Of a stretch of 21,584 bases of DNA, positions 14,641 through 21,584 are shown one piece after another. Each line of letters starts with the position of its first letter. The first letter of the stretch is position 1. Where the stretch lies: the NCBI GenBank assembly GCA_963933885.1, contig CAWVWF010000037.1, positions 1 through 21,584 of the forward strand, read 5' to 3'. A program made the position numbers and the translations under genes. Source of the stretch: CAWVWF01 sp963933885. Its GTDB lineage: Bacteria > Bacteroidota > Bacteroidia > Flavobacteriales_C > GCA-002722245. The notes below the pieces were generated by a model. That model saw only the letters and a program-made list of their open reading frames with translations, was not told the DNA's origin and ran no database searches.

Positions 14641-14949
14641 GCATAAAACTAATGAAATAAGATTTAATTATAAACTTAAAGAACGGGTTAATTTGAGTTA
14701 CAAACTCTCTCGAATCCTATATACCTATTAATATATTAATTGGTAAAAGACATCACTTAATGAGATGTCTAGATCCTTGCCTCCGCACACTACTGTCCGG
14801 AATGACAAGTTTTGCTTTACATCTTGTTTTTATTTCGTAACTATCAAGAGTCAACAGGCACGCGAACACTCCCCGAAGGACATGCGCGCGAAGAATATAT
14901 CATTTAACTTAAATAGTTAATTTAATTCTTCTACTTCAAGTACTCATCC
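14641..14949. repeat. Gene-free stretch with palindromes and repeat debris
   Basis: No coding frame is supported. Visible structures are a perfect 14-bp AT palindrome ATTAATATATTAAT (14727–14740) and a hairpin AGACATC (14748–14754) / GATGTCT (14764–14770). Then comes AGATCCTTGCCTCCGCACAC and CCGGAATGACAAG, which resemble a decayed copy of the dispersed CCTTCGACTCCGC-type and CCGGAATGACA-type intergenic repeats. A patch around 14855–14900 is more GC-rich (CATGCGCGCG) than its surroundings. Confidence 0.5.
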
Positions 14950-14957
14950 TATATTTG
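14950..14957 (+). promoter_or_regulatory. -7 promoter box that decides the start of the next gene
   Basis: TATATTTG matches TAnnTTTG exactly. An ATG at 14959 sits one base after it and would lie upstream of the expected transcription start, so the ATG at 14977 is the better start. No convincing -33 element is seen. Confidence 0.55.
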
Positions 14958-14976
14958 AATGAAATTAAATACAATA

Positions 14977-15639
14977 ATGAATCAAAAAACTGCACCAATA
15001 AGAAATACAGCTAGAAAACCTATTCGAAAAGTAACTAGAGTGAAAAAGAACAAGAATAAAATATTTGATATTTATTTAGGTATTTCGTTTAGTGGAATCA
15101 TCCTAGGAATTTTTATGATCGCATTTTTCTTTTCGGACCTCATCATTCAGTTTTCTACAATTACAACCATAGTTTTAGTAGTAGGTGTTTTCATGAACAT
15201 AGCTATACTTCCATTAGGCTTAAAGAAGAATGCAAAGGGAGAGAATTTGATTTCAGAAATAGGAACCGTTTTTTATATTTTATTAAACTTTTTCGGAGGT
15301 GGTATTTTCATTACAGGATTATTCTTAATGTTAAATTTTGCTGGTCGATCTGTAGAAACTCACTCTGAGCATTATGAGATACTAAAAAGAGACTCTAATT
15401 ACAGAGCAGGCACATATAATGGTGTTGTTTACAATTTAAAAGATTACAAACTCCCAAACGAAGTGGATCATAGATGGTTCGATTTAAAAAGTATTGGTGA
15501 AATATCGAGAAAAAAACATCTTGAAATTAAATACTCATCAGGATTATTTGGAATTGATATTTTTGAAGAAAGAGGAATTACTTCAGATCTTTCGGGTTCT
15601 GATTATGTAGAAACACCTTTACTTGGTGATGGCTTTTAA
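14977..15639 (+). CDS. Membrane protein of unknown function, three helices
   Basis: A 220-residue inner-membrane protein. A basic N-terminal tail (RNTARKPIRKVTRVKKNKNK) is followed by three predicted membrane segments, at about residues 30–55, 60–80 and 95–120, with glycine-rich LLNFFGGGIFITGLFLM in the third. The C-terminal 100 residues are soluble and charged, with repeated Tyr and Asp residues (YRAGTYNGVVYNLKDYKLP, DHRWFDLKSIGEI). I do not recognise the family. An in-frame ATG 18 nt upstream is rejected because it touches the promoter box. It converges on the zinc-ribbon membrane protein with only 3 nt between the stop codons. Confidence 0.7.
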   Translation: MNQKTAPIRNTARKPIRKVTRVKKNKNKIFDIYLGISFSGIILGIFMIAFFFSDLIIQFSTITTIVLVVGVFMNIAILPLGLKKNAKGENLISEIGTVFYILLNFFGGGIFITGLFLMLNFAGRSVETHSEHYEILKRDSNYRAGTYNGVVYNLKDYKLPNEVDHRWFDLKSIGEISRKKHLEIKYSSGLFGIDIFEERGITSDLSGSDYVETPLLGDGF

Positions 15640-15642
15640 TAA

Positions 15643-16134
15643 CTAAGCATCTAAAATATCGTTTGTATTAAGGTTTGTTTTTCTTTTAATTTTTAAAATC
15701 GCCAACAACAAGTAGATTTCAAATGGCAAAAACAGTAATATAATAATCACGGAAAATTGACTTCCGTACATAAAAAGCAACCATACTAAAGAGAATAGGA
15801 TAAAGCCTATCAAAATGGACCAGTACTCTTCCGATTTAGACCATACTGCTAAACCGATAAATACGATTCCGATAACAAGAGGTAAATGGAATAATAACTC
15901 CATATTTCTTGTGTATGCCATGACACTTGCAAAAACACCTATTAAGGAAAATATTCCTCCAATAAAATATAGGACTACAGCTGCATTCCAAATAACTTTT
16001 TGATCTTTAATAACCTGTCTGTTATTTTTCCTTTGTTCAATTATCTTCTGACCTTCAGGAAATAAAACATTGCAGAATCTACACCTATATGAACTTGGGT
16101 GATTTTGTCCTCTACATGTTTTACAAACCTTCAT
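15643..16134 (-). CDS. Zinc-ribbon membrane protein of unknown function
   Basis: A 163-residue protein starting with a four-cysteine zinc ribbon, MKVCKTC (C4, C7) and YRCRFC (C18, C21), followed by a charged linker and four membrane helices (about residues 47–72, 78–98, 103–124 and 129–150) ending in a basic tail. Such zinc-ribbon/multi-helix proteins are common and uncharacterised. The frame is open up to a GTG at 16164, but that start lies inside the stem of the RNase Y terminator; the ATG at 16134 starts exactly at the zinc ribbon and is clearly better. It follows the RNase Y gene by 75 nt with that terminator between, so it is a separate or read-through transcript. Confidence 0.75.
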   Translation of the reverse strand: MKVCKTCRGQNHPSSYRCRFCNVLFPEGQKIIEQRKNNRQVIKDQKVIWNAAVVLYFIGGIFSLIGVFASVMAYTRNMELLFHLPLVIGIVFIGLAVWSKSEEYWSILIGFILFSLVWLLFMYGSQFSVIIILLFLPFEIYLLLAILKIKRKTNLNTNDILDA

Positions 16135-16150
16135 GACTAATAAATTCATT

Positions 16151-16180
16151 AAAAAAAAAGCCACCTAAATAGGTGGCTTT
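16151..16180 (-). terminator. Rho-independent terminator of the ZapA–RNase Y operon
   Basis: On the minus strand AAAGCCACCT pairs with AGGTGGCTTT (10 bp, 4-nt loop) followed by nine T residues. It lies 30 nt after the RNase Y stop. Confidence 0.95.
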
Positions 16181-16209
16181 TAACTTGATTATTTTTACTT
16201 TGATTCTAA

Positions 16210-17739
16210 TTACTTCGCAATAGACACAGCTCTCACTTCTCTAATTACAGTAACCCTAACCTGACCTGGATAAGTCATTTCAGTTTGAATTTTCTGAGAA
16301 ATATCAAATGCTAATGTTTCAGCATCCTTATCACTTACTTTTTCGTGCTCTACAACAACTCTAAGCTCTCTTCCTGCTTGAATTGCATATGTTTTCATAA
16401 CTCCAGGGTAAGATGTCGCTAGATCTTCTAATTCCTTAATACGCTTAATATAAGAATCAACAATCTCTCTACGAGCTCCTGGTCTTGCTCCTGAAATAGA
16501 ATCACAAATCTGAACGATTGGTGCAATCATACACGTCATTTCAACTTCATCATGGTGAGCTCCAATTGCATTTACAATATCAGCCTTCTCTTTGTATTTC
16601 TTCGCTAAGTTCATTCCTAAGATAGCATGAGGTAATTCTGGCTCATCATCTGGAACTTTTCCTATATCATGAAGTAAACCAGCACGCTTAGCAGCTTTCG
16701 CATCTAATCCAAGCTCACTTGCCATTATAGCACAAAGGTTTGCTACTTCTCTCGAGTGTTGTAATAAGTTTTGACCATAAGAAGAACGATACTTCATTCT
16801 ACCAATCATTCTAATTAACTCAGGGTGTAATCCGTGAATTCCTAAATCAATTGCAGTACGTTTTCCAACTTCAGCAATCTCTTCGTTTAAATGTTTTCTT
16901 GTTTTAGCAACAACCTCTTCTATCCTTGCTGGGTGAATACGACCATCTGTTACCAATTGGTGTAATGACAACCTTGCTATCTCTCTTCTAATTGGATCAA
17001 AACAAGATAAAATAATTGCCTCAGGAGTATCATCAACGATTACCTCAACACCAGTTGCAGCTTCAACCGCTCTAATGTTACGACCTTCTCTACCGATAAT
17101 TCTACCTTTAATTTCATCTGATTCAATGTGGAAAACAGAAACTGCGTTTTCGATTGCTGTTTCAGCAGCACAACGTTGAATAGATTTAATAACGATTTTT
17201 TTAGCTTCTTGAGTTGCAGACATTTTTGCTTCCTCAATAGTATCTTGAATTAAAGACATCGCTTCCGTTTTAGCTTCTGCTTTTAAAGCATCTACTAATT
17301 GTTTCTTAGCTTCTTCTCCGCTAATACCAGCTATAGTTTCTAATTGCTCAACCTGACGACGTAATTGCTTTTCTAAATCATCTTCTCTAGCTTCGTTAGA
17401 TTCGATTTTTGTATTCAATTTAGATTTTAAACGTTCAACATCTTTGTCTTTCTTATTGTATTCGTTTACCTTCTGATTTAAACTGTTTTCCTTTTGCTTC
17501 AGTTTATTCTCAGTTTTACCAATTTCTTGATTTTTTCTGTTTACTGTTTTCTCATGTTCTAACTTAAGTTGAGAGAACCTCTCTTTTGCCTGATGAATCT
17601 TATCACGCTTAATTTGCTCCCCTTCTTTGTCGGCAGCTTCTAATAGTTGCTTAGCCGTCTTAGCATTCATTACTTTCATAACGAAAAGACCACCAACTGC
17701 AACTACAAGACCTACAATTCCTGCTATTACTATTTCCAT
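16210..17739 (-). CDS. rny: Ribonuclease Y
   Basis: A 509-residue membrane-anchored endoribonuclease that starts mRNA decay. From the ATG at 17739: one N-terminal membrane helix (about 3–22, IVIAGIVGLVVAVGGLFVM), a long coiled coil (about 30–190), a KH RNA-binding domain (about 205–270, with GRIIGREGRNIRAVEAATG) and an HD domain (about 325–420) with metal-binding H328 in LQHSREVANL, H357/D358 in AGLLHDIGK and the HH pair of AIGAHHDEVE. Length and order match RNase Y. The frame reaches back to a TTG at 17772 but that adds 11 residues before the membrane helix and is not supported. It follows zapA at 77 nt and ends in a strong terminator. Confidence 0.96.
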   Translation of the reverse strand: MEIVIAGIVGLVVAVGGLFVMKVMNAKTAKQLLEAADKEGEQIKRDKIHQAKERFSQLKLEHEKTVNRKNQEIGKTENKLKQKENSLNQKVNEYNKKDKDVERLKSKLNTKIESNEAREDDLEKQLRRQVEQLETIAGISGEEAKKQLVDALKAEAKTEAMSLIQDTIEEAKMSATQEAKKIVIKSIQRCAAETAIENAVSVFHIESDEIKGRIIGREGRNIRAVEAATGVEVIVDDTPEAIILSCFDPIRREIARLSLHQLVTDGRIHPARIEEVVAKTRKHLNEEIAEVGKRTAIDLGIHGLHPELIRMIGRMKYRSSYGQNLLQHSREVANLCAIMASELGLDAKAAKRAGLLHDIGKVPDDEPELPHAILGMNLAKKYKEKADIVNAIGAHHDEVEMTCMIAPIVQICDSISGARPGARREIVDSYIKRIKELEDLATSYPGVMKTYAIQAGRELRVVVEHEKVSDKDAETLAFDISQKIQTEMTYPGQVRVTVIREVRAVSIAK

Positions 17740-17816
17740 ACTTTTATTGAATAAATTGATTAAAAATATCAACCTGCTTCATTAAAAATTAAGACTGTTA
17801 GAAATTGGATATAATG

Positions 17817-18122
17817 CTAGCTTTTAAGATAACTTGAAACAAAACTTTCTAAATCCTTTAGTTTATCTAATAAACCATCGTCTATTAAACCACCATTAGC
17901 TTTGTCACTCCCAGAGGATCCCTTTTGCAACATCATGTATTGAAACAAAAACATTGCTAATAAATCCTGCTTATCTTTTACACCATAATTAGTTTTTAAC
18001 TCTTCTAAACGCTCCTCTATCTCTTGCTCAACCTCCATAACAAGCTTGTGTTCACCAACACTCACTTTAAGAGGATATTCTTTCCCGGCAACAGATACTT
18101 TTATGGAAACGCTTTCTGACAT
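17817..18122 (-). CDS. zapA: Cell division protein ZapA
   Basis: A 101-residue ZapA, which bundles FtsZ filaments at the division ring. The N-terminal beta strands (SVSIKVSVAGKEYPLKVSVG) are followed by the amphipathic helices (EVEQEIEERLEELKTNYGVK, then LLAMFLFQYMMLQK) typical of the family. A Gly/Ser/Asp-rich linker and a C-terminal helix (LLDKLKDLESFVSSYLK) complete it. It starts 6 nt after the small coiled-coil gene and precedes RNase Y, a gene order often seen in Bacteroidota. It shares the promoter at 18446–18477. Confidence 0.9.
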   Translation of the reverse strand: MSESVSIKVSVAGKEYPLKVSVGEHKLVMEVEQEIEERLEELKTNYGVKDKQDLLAMFLFQYMMLQKGSSGSDKANGGLIDDGLLDKLKDLESFVSSYLKS

Positions 18123-18128
18123 TAATTT

Positions 18129-18425
18129 CTAATTATTTACAAGTGCTATACATTTATCAATTTCCCGAACAAGTTCATTAATCTTCAACTTTACATCGGT
18201 TGCTTTTCCAGAACCTCCTCCTAAAGACTTAGCCAGCTTTAATACTTTATTACGCTCTTCCAAATCAATAATCTTAGTTTTAGATTCTGAAAATCTACTT
18301 TGTAAGAATTCGTTTTCCTCCTTTAATTGGTCAATATCTTCCTTCGCCCTCTTGTGTTGAATGATTAACCTTTCAACCTTTGATTGCAAACTATCAACTA
18401 ATAAAGAAATACCTTTCTCGTCCAT
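18129..18425 (-). CDS. Small coiled-coil protein, first gene of the ZapA operon
   Basis: A 98-residue cytoplasmic protein made almost entirely of coiled coil (about residues 8–55, LVDSLQSKVERLIIQHKRAK... and ENEFLQSRFSE...), then a Gly/Ser linker (SLGGGSGKA) and a C-terminal amphipathic helix with INELVREIDKCIALVNN. Size, coiled coil and position directly before zapA suggest a division-associated partner like ZapB, but the sequence similarity is generic to coiled coils. The frame continues to a TTG at 18461, which would overlap the -7 promoter box; the ATG at 18425 is therefore taken as the start. Confidence 0.8.
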   Translation of the reverse strand: MDEKGISLLVDSLQSKVERLIIQHKRAKEDIDQLKEENEFLQSRFSESKTKIIDLEERNKVLKLAKSLGGGSGKATDVKLKINELVREIDKCIALVNN

Positions 18426-18445
18426 TACGCTATAAATCTTACTAA

Positions 18446-18477
18446 CAAAAGTAACCGCCAAGAACCACTAAAACAAA
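18446..18477 (-). promoter_or_regulatory. Promoter of the coiled-coil–zapA–rny operon
   Basis: On the minus strand TTTG (18474–18477) and TACTTTTG (18446–18453) are exact matches to the Bacteroidota -33 and -7 elements with a 20-nt spacer. The -7 box ends 21 nt before the ATG. It is the best promoter in the window. Confidence 0.85.
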
Positions 18478-18504
18478 TTAATTCTTAGGTGTTACTAACT
18501 TATA

Positions 18505-18536
18505 GTTGTTAGAATCGTTGTTTTGACCGACTTTTG
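18505..18536 (+). promoter_or_regulatory. Promoter of the M23 peptidase gene
   Basis: GTTG (18505–18508) and GACTTTTG (18529–18536), each one base from the -33/-7 consensus, are separated by 20 nt. The ATG follows 14 nt after the -7 box, so the leader would be very short. Confidence 0.6.
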
Positions 18537-18549
18537 CACTGTAAACTCT

Positions 18550-20271
18550 ATGAAAAAAAACTTTCTAACAATATTAATTATATTTTTCGGGATTTATTCC
18601 GGAGCTCAAGAAAGTAAAAGTATTTACCCGCAAAACTACTTTGGAAGTCCGCTGGATATTCCATTATTTCTAGCTGGAAACTTTGCTGAATTAAGGTCTA
18701 ATCACTTTCATGCTGGTATTGACATCAAAACACAAAGTGTTGAAGGAAAGAACGTATTATCTAGCGCAGACGGGTTTGTATCAAGGATTAAGATAAGAAC
18801 TGGAGGTTACGGAAAGATCATTTACATAGATCACCCGAATGGATATACAACAACCTACGCTCACCTTCAGAAATTCTCAAAAAAGATTGATGCCTTTGTA
18901 AAAAAGGAGCAATATCATCAAAAAAGTTTTTCAATCGACTATTACCCCGATAGCAATGAAATAAAAGTATTAAAAGGTGAACTCATCGCACTTTCTGGAA
19001 ACACGGGAGGATCTGGTGGTCCACATTTACATTTTGAAATTAGAGAAACAGAATCAGAACATGCTATGAATGTTTTGTTATTCAATATGCCTATCAAGGA
19101 TAAAATAGCTCCAATAATTAGAGGAATAAGAATTTACCCACTTGGTGATAATTCTAGTGTTGCTAAAAAACCGTTTCCTAATTATTATTCTGCAAAAAGA
19201 ATTGGAAACAAATACACGTTAAATTCAATTCCAGTTGTTTCTAATAAAATAGGTTTTGGAATTGAAACCATCGACAAAATGAATGGTACAGGAAATAGAT
19301 GTGGGGTATATAATATCAAACTTCTTATTGATGGTCAACTAGTTTTCGAACAACAAACTGAACGTGTACCATTTGATGAATCGAGATACATTAATTCTCA
19401 TACCGATTATCGTTATAAAAAGAGCAATCGAAAATGGATACATAAATCGTTTGTTGATCCTAATAACAAGTTGAGTATTTATAAAAAACTTGAAAGAGAT
19501 GGTACAGGTACTTTCACAAATGATTCATTACATAACATTAAATATATTGTAAGCGATGTTTATGGAAATACATCAGAATTAAATTTCAAGATTAAATCAA
19601 ACCCAGAAGTTGTTTTTACTAAAAAGCCAATTGGAAAAGACTTTATCCAAACCATGCCTTACCATATATACAACGAATTTCAATCCAAGGAATTCTTACT
19701 GCAAATTCCAAAAGGCGGATTATACAATGACATCAATTTTAGTTACTCTTCAAAACCTCATCCTAAAAAGAGATGGAGTCCTATTCATACAGTTCATAGT
19801 GACAATACTCCATTGCACAAACCTATTGATGTTTTTATAAAATGTGAATTCCCTACAGCTATTTCTCCATCTAATCTTATTGCTGTTCGAAAAACCTCTG
19901 CAGGAAAGGTTAGAATTCATAAAGGAACCTATTCTAACAACTACTTCCACTTTACAAGTAAGTACTTTGGTAGTTTCTACATCTACCACGACACCATCCC
20001 TCCTAGGATAAAGCCACTTAATATTTATAATGGGAAAAATATTTCTAAGCAATCTAAATTTGATTTTAAGATTTCGGACAACCTCTCTGGAATTAAATCT
20101 TATGATTGTTATATAGATGGTGAATGGATATTATTAGAGTACGACTATAAGAAAGCTCGTTTAACGCATTATAAACATGGTGTAATAAAACCTGGTGAGC
20201 ATAAGTTAAAATTAGTAATTATTGATGCCGTTGGAAATAAGGAAGAATTCAATTGCAAATTCATTAACTAG
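18550..20271 (+). CDS. M23 family metallopeptidase (LytM-type)
   Basis: A 573-residue secreted protein with a zinc endopeptidase domain that probably cuts or regulates cutting of peptidoglycan cross-links. From the ATG: signal peptide (1–19, ending YSGAQ), LytM/M23 domain (about 45–175) with the metal ligands H54 and D58 in HFHAGIDIK, H105 in YAHL, and H161 in PHLHFEIR. All are present, so it should be catalytically active rather than an EnvC/NlpD-like activator. About 400 further residues are beta-rich with Ig-like blocks and a final segment DNLSGIKSYDCYIDGEWILL ... HKLKLVIIDAVGN. An upstream TTG at 18523 in frame is rejected because it overlaps the promoter. It is divergent from the zapA operon; no obvious terminator follows. 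Confidence 0.92.
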   Translation: MKKNFLTILIIFFGIYSGAQESKSIYPQNYFGSPLDIPLFLAGNFAELRSNHFHAGIDIKTQSVEGKNVLSSADGFVSRIKIRTGGYGKIIYIDHPNGYTTTYAHLQKFSKKIDAFVKKEQYHQKSFSIDYYPDSNEIKVLKGELIALSGNTGGSGGPHLHFEIRETESEHAMNVLLFNMPIKDKIAPIIRGIRIYPLGDNSSVAKKPFPNYYSAKRIGNKYTLNSIPVVSNKIGFGIETIDKMNGTGNRCGVYNIKLLIDGQLVFEQQTERVPFDESRYINSHTDYRYKKSNRKWIHKSFVDPNNKLSIYKKLERDGTGTFTNDSLHNIKYIVSDVYGNTSELNFKIKSNPEVVFTKKPIGKDFIQTMPYHIYNEFQSKEFLLQIPKGGLYNDINFSYSSKPHPKKRWSPIHTVHSDNTPLHKPIDVFIKCEFPTAISPSNLIAVRKTSAGKVRIHKGTYSNNYFHFTSKYFGSFYIYHDTIPPRIKPLNIYNGKNISKQSKFDFKISDNLSGIKSYDCYIDGEWILLEYDYKKARLTHYKHGVIKPGEHKLKLVIIDAVGNKEEFNCKFIN

Positions 20272-20420
20272 GTCATTTAATAGTCGGGTATAAGCTCAAA
20301 CCCCACATCTATCAAGTCAATTAAGCCATTCATAAAGCTGGCATCATTATTATTAAACATAAGTTGTAATATTACATAACATTTTTTAACATTTTCATCT
20401 CTTATAAGAACTCTTTTAAC

Positions 20421-20428
20421 TACTTTTG
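20421..20428 (+). promoter_or_regulatory. -7 promoter box of the last gene
   Basis: TACTTTTG matches TAnnTTTG exactly, 52 nt before the ATG at 20481. No clear TTTG is found at the expected -33 position. The rest of 20272–20480 shows only AT-rich sequence. Confidence 0.6.
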
Positions 20429-20480
20429 CACCCAGTTAATCGGGATAAGGACTTAAAAAAAAATTAAAACTAAACTAAGC

Positions 20481-21584
20481 ATGAAGACCAAAAGCATTTT
20501 ATTAACACTATCATTATTTGTTGCAGCAACAGGATTTGCTCAAAAAATAAAAGATCATAAAGTATCATTTGATTACATTCAATTGCCTGCAAAGCCAATA
20601 GACAAATCAATCAAGACATATAACAGTGAAGCATTCCTTGCATATGAGGAAGAAATCAACGCTGAGAAAAAAAGAGTTGATGACGATTACAAAAGAAAAC
20701 TTGCAGGTCATCCAGCAGAGGTTGCAGCTGCAGAAGGAAGATACAATGAAGAAATGGTAAGATACGAAACTGAATTAGCTGCATATAGCGCTAAATCAAC
20801 AGGAAGTAAATTACTAGAAAAAGCGCTTTTAAACGAAAACAATAAGCCTGTTAAACCAGGAGCTTTCGTTGCACCTTCAGAACCTACTAAAGAAGTATTA
20901 CACTTACAAAAAGTTTTTAGTGGCAAAATGCTTTCTAGCACTTACTTAAAACTTGATGGTTTTACAAAAGGTACTGATGCAAGTGCTTTAAAGATTACAG
21001 CTACTTTATATGGTTTTGAGCACTTAGGGGCTGAATTACAATCTAAATCAAGTAGTTCTACTAACGCAAAAACTAAAAAGGTTACTACAACAAAAACTTT
21101 CTGGTACACTGTGCAATATAAGCACCCAATTAGTATTAAAATAGAAACTCCTGCAGGAGAAGTAATTATTGATGAAACTTTCGAGCAATTCAATGAATAT
21201 TCTGTTGCAAGTAGTGGTTCTAAAAAGAACTCAGCTCCTTATTTTAATGAAGCAACTTTCGTTAAAGGTTTACAAAGTGGAATCGTTCAGAAGAACATGA
21301 AGGTGATCAACGATTACATCAATGCTAACTATGGTTTTCAAAAGGTAAAAAGAAACACTGAAATCTTTAGAATTGAGCAAAAAAGAAAGAAGAAGTATAG
21401 TTATGATGACTATCAAAAAGCTTTTGAATTAGCACTTGCTGGTTACAATTCTTTAAAGTCTGGTAATGATGCGGCATCTGCAAAATTAAAAGAAGCGATT
21501 TCTATTTGGGAAGCAGCACTTTCTGAGTCTGACATGAATGATAAAAAAGCAAGAGTTAACCCGAACATCACAATTGCAACGATG
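20481..21584 (+). CDS. Secreted protein of unknown function (3' end cut by window edge)
   Basis: An open frame of 368 codons runs from the ATG to the last base without a stop. The product starts with a signal peptide (MKTKSILLTLSLFVAATGFAQ) and continues as a Lys/Glu-rich protein: a helical charged part (about 45–110, with EEEINAEKKRVDDDYKRKLA), a beta-rich part (about 140–230, with KITATLYGFEHLG, then KTFWYTVQYKHPISIKIETP and a VIIDETFEQF strand), and a helical part (from about 270) with KGLQSGIVQKNMKVINDYIN and a TPR-like stretch (DYQKAFELALAGYNSLKSG). I do not recognise a named family. It has its own promoter and a leader of about 45 nt. Confidence 0.8.
   Translation, partial: MKTKSILLTLSLFVAATGFAQKIKDHKVSFDYIQLPAKPIDKSIKTYNSEAFLAYEEEINAEKKRVDDDYKRKLAGHPAEVAAAEGRYNEEMVRYETELAAYSAKSTGSKLLEKALLNENNKPVKPGAFVAPSEPTKEVLHLQKVFSGKMLSSTYLKLDGFTKGTDASALKITATLYGFEHLGAELQSKSSSSTNAKTKKVTTTKTFWYTVQYKHPISIKIETPAGEVIIDETFEQFNEYSVASSGSKKNSAPYFNEATFVKGLQSGIVQKNMKVINDYINANYGFQKVKRNTEIFRIEQKRKKKYSYDDYQKAFELALAGYNSLKSGNDAASAKLKEAISIWEAALSESDMNDKKARVNPNITIATM

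Noticed and set aside
16135..16164. GTG start for the zinc-ribbon membrane protein
   Set aside because: It would begin inside the terminator stem of the RNase Y operon and add residues before the zinc ribbon.
17040..17237. 65-codon minus-strand frame within rny
   Set aside because: It is an alternative frame of the KH-domain region with no support.
19750..20052. 100-codon minus-strand frame
   Set aside because: It is antisense to the C-terminal part of the M23 peptidase.
20708..21193. Two minus-strand frames (77 and 83 codons)
   Set aside because: A continuous plus-strand frame with a signal peptide and promoter runs through the whole region to the window end.

Overview
This 21.6 kb window is AT-rich chromosomal DNA that looks like a marine or freshwater Bacteroidota, most likely Flavobacteriales. 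The grounds are promoters of the form TAnnTTTG (with a TTG-type -33 element about 20 nt upstream), A-rich rather than Shine-Dalgarno leaders, abundant Bacteroidota-type lipoproteins and TonB-dependent transport, and family content (solo LuxC-type acyl-CoA reductase, ZapA–RNase Y pair, YncE/DUF5074-like surface protein beside a BtuB-like receptor). I cannot fix the family or genus.

Layout, left to right. 1–2212 (+): the tail of a YcxB-like protein, then two tandem FKBP-type prolyl isomerases, one a lipoprotein and one without a signal peptide, closed by a clear terminator. 2245–2326: a 34-bp perfect inverted repeat. 2403–5610 (–): a Prc-type S41 protease followed after 5 nt by a secreted helical protein with an internal duplication. 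5707–5839: a nested multi-hairpin repeat. 5846–9082 (–): a cobalamin riboswitch controlling a BtuB-like TonB receptor and a surface lipoprotein beta-propeller, i.e. a B12 uptake operon. 9128–10242 (–): LuxC-type acyl-CoA reductase. 10265–10744 (+): small lipoprotein with terminator. 10742–11045: a MITE-like element bounded by imperfect ~23-bp terminal inverted repeats, followed by 450 bp without genes. 11496–13809 (+): a stand-alone receiver overlapping a soluble hybrid histidine kinase (PAS, HisKA, HATPase, REC, Hpt). 13831–14640 (–): unknown lipoprotein. 14641–14949: gene-free stretch with repeat debris. 14977–15639 (+) and 15643–16134 (–): two convergent membrane proteins of unknown function. 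16151–18477 (–): operon of a small coiled-coil protein, ZapA and RNase Y. 18505–20271 (+): M23 peptidase, divergent from that operon. 20421–end (+): secreted protein of unknown function, cut by the window edge.

The genes form housekeeping and envelope modules: envelope protein folding and turnover (FKBPs, S41 protease, M23 peptidase), B12 import, cell division/RNA turnover and one phosphorelay. Several apparent reading-frame starts run back over promoters or terminators (TTG/GTG starts at 5618, 10247, 16164, 17772, 18461 and 18523, plus an ATG at 14959); I moved these to the downstream ATG. I see no defence system, CRISPR array, tRNA or rRNA. The most unusual material is intergenic: three different kinds of inverted-repeat elements without any transposase in view.
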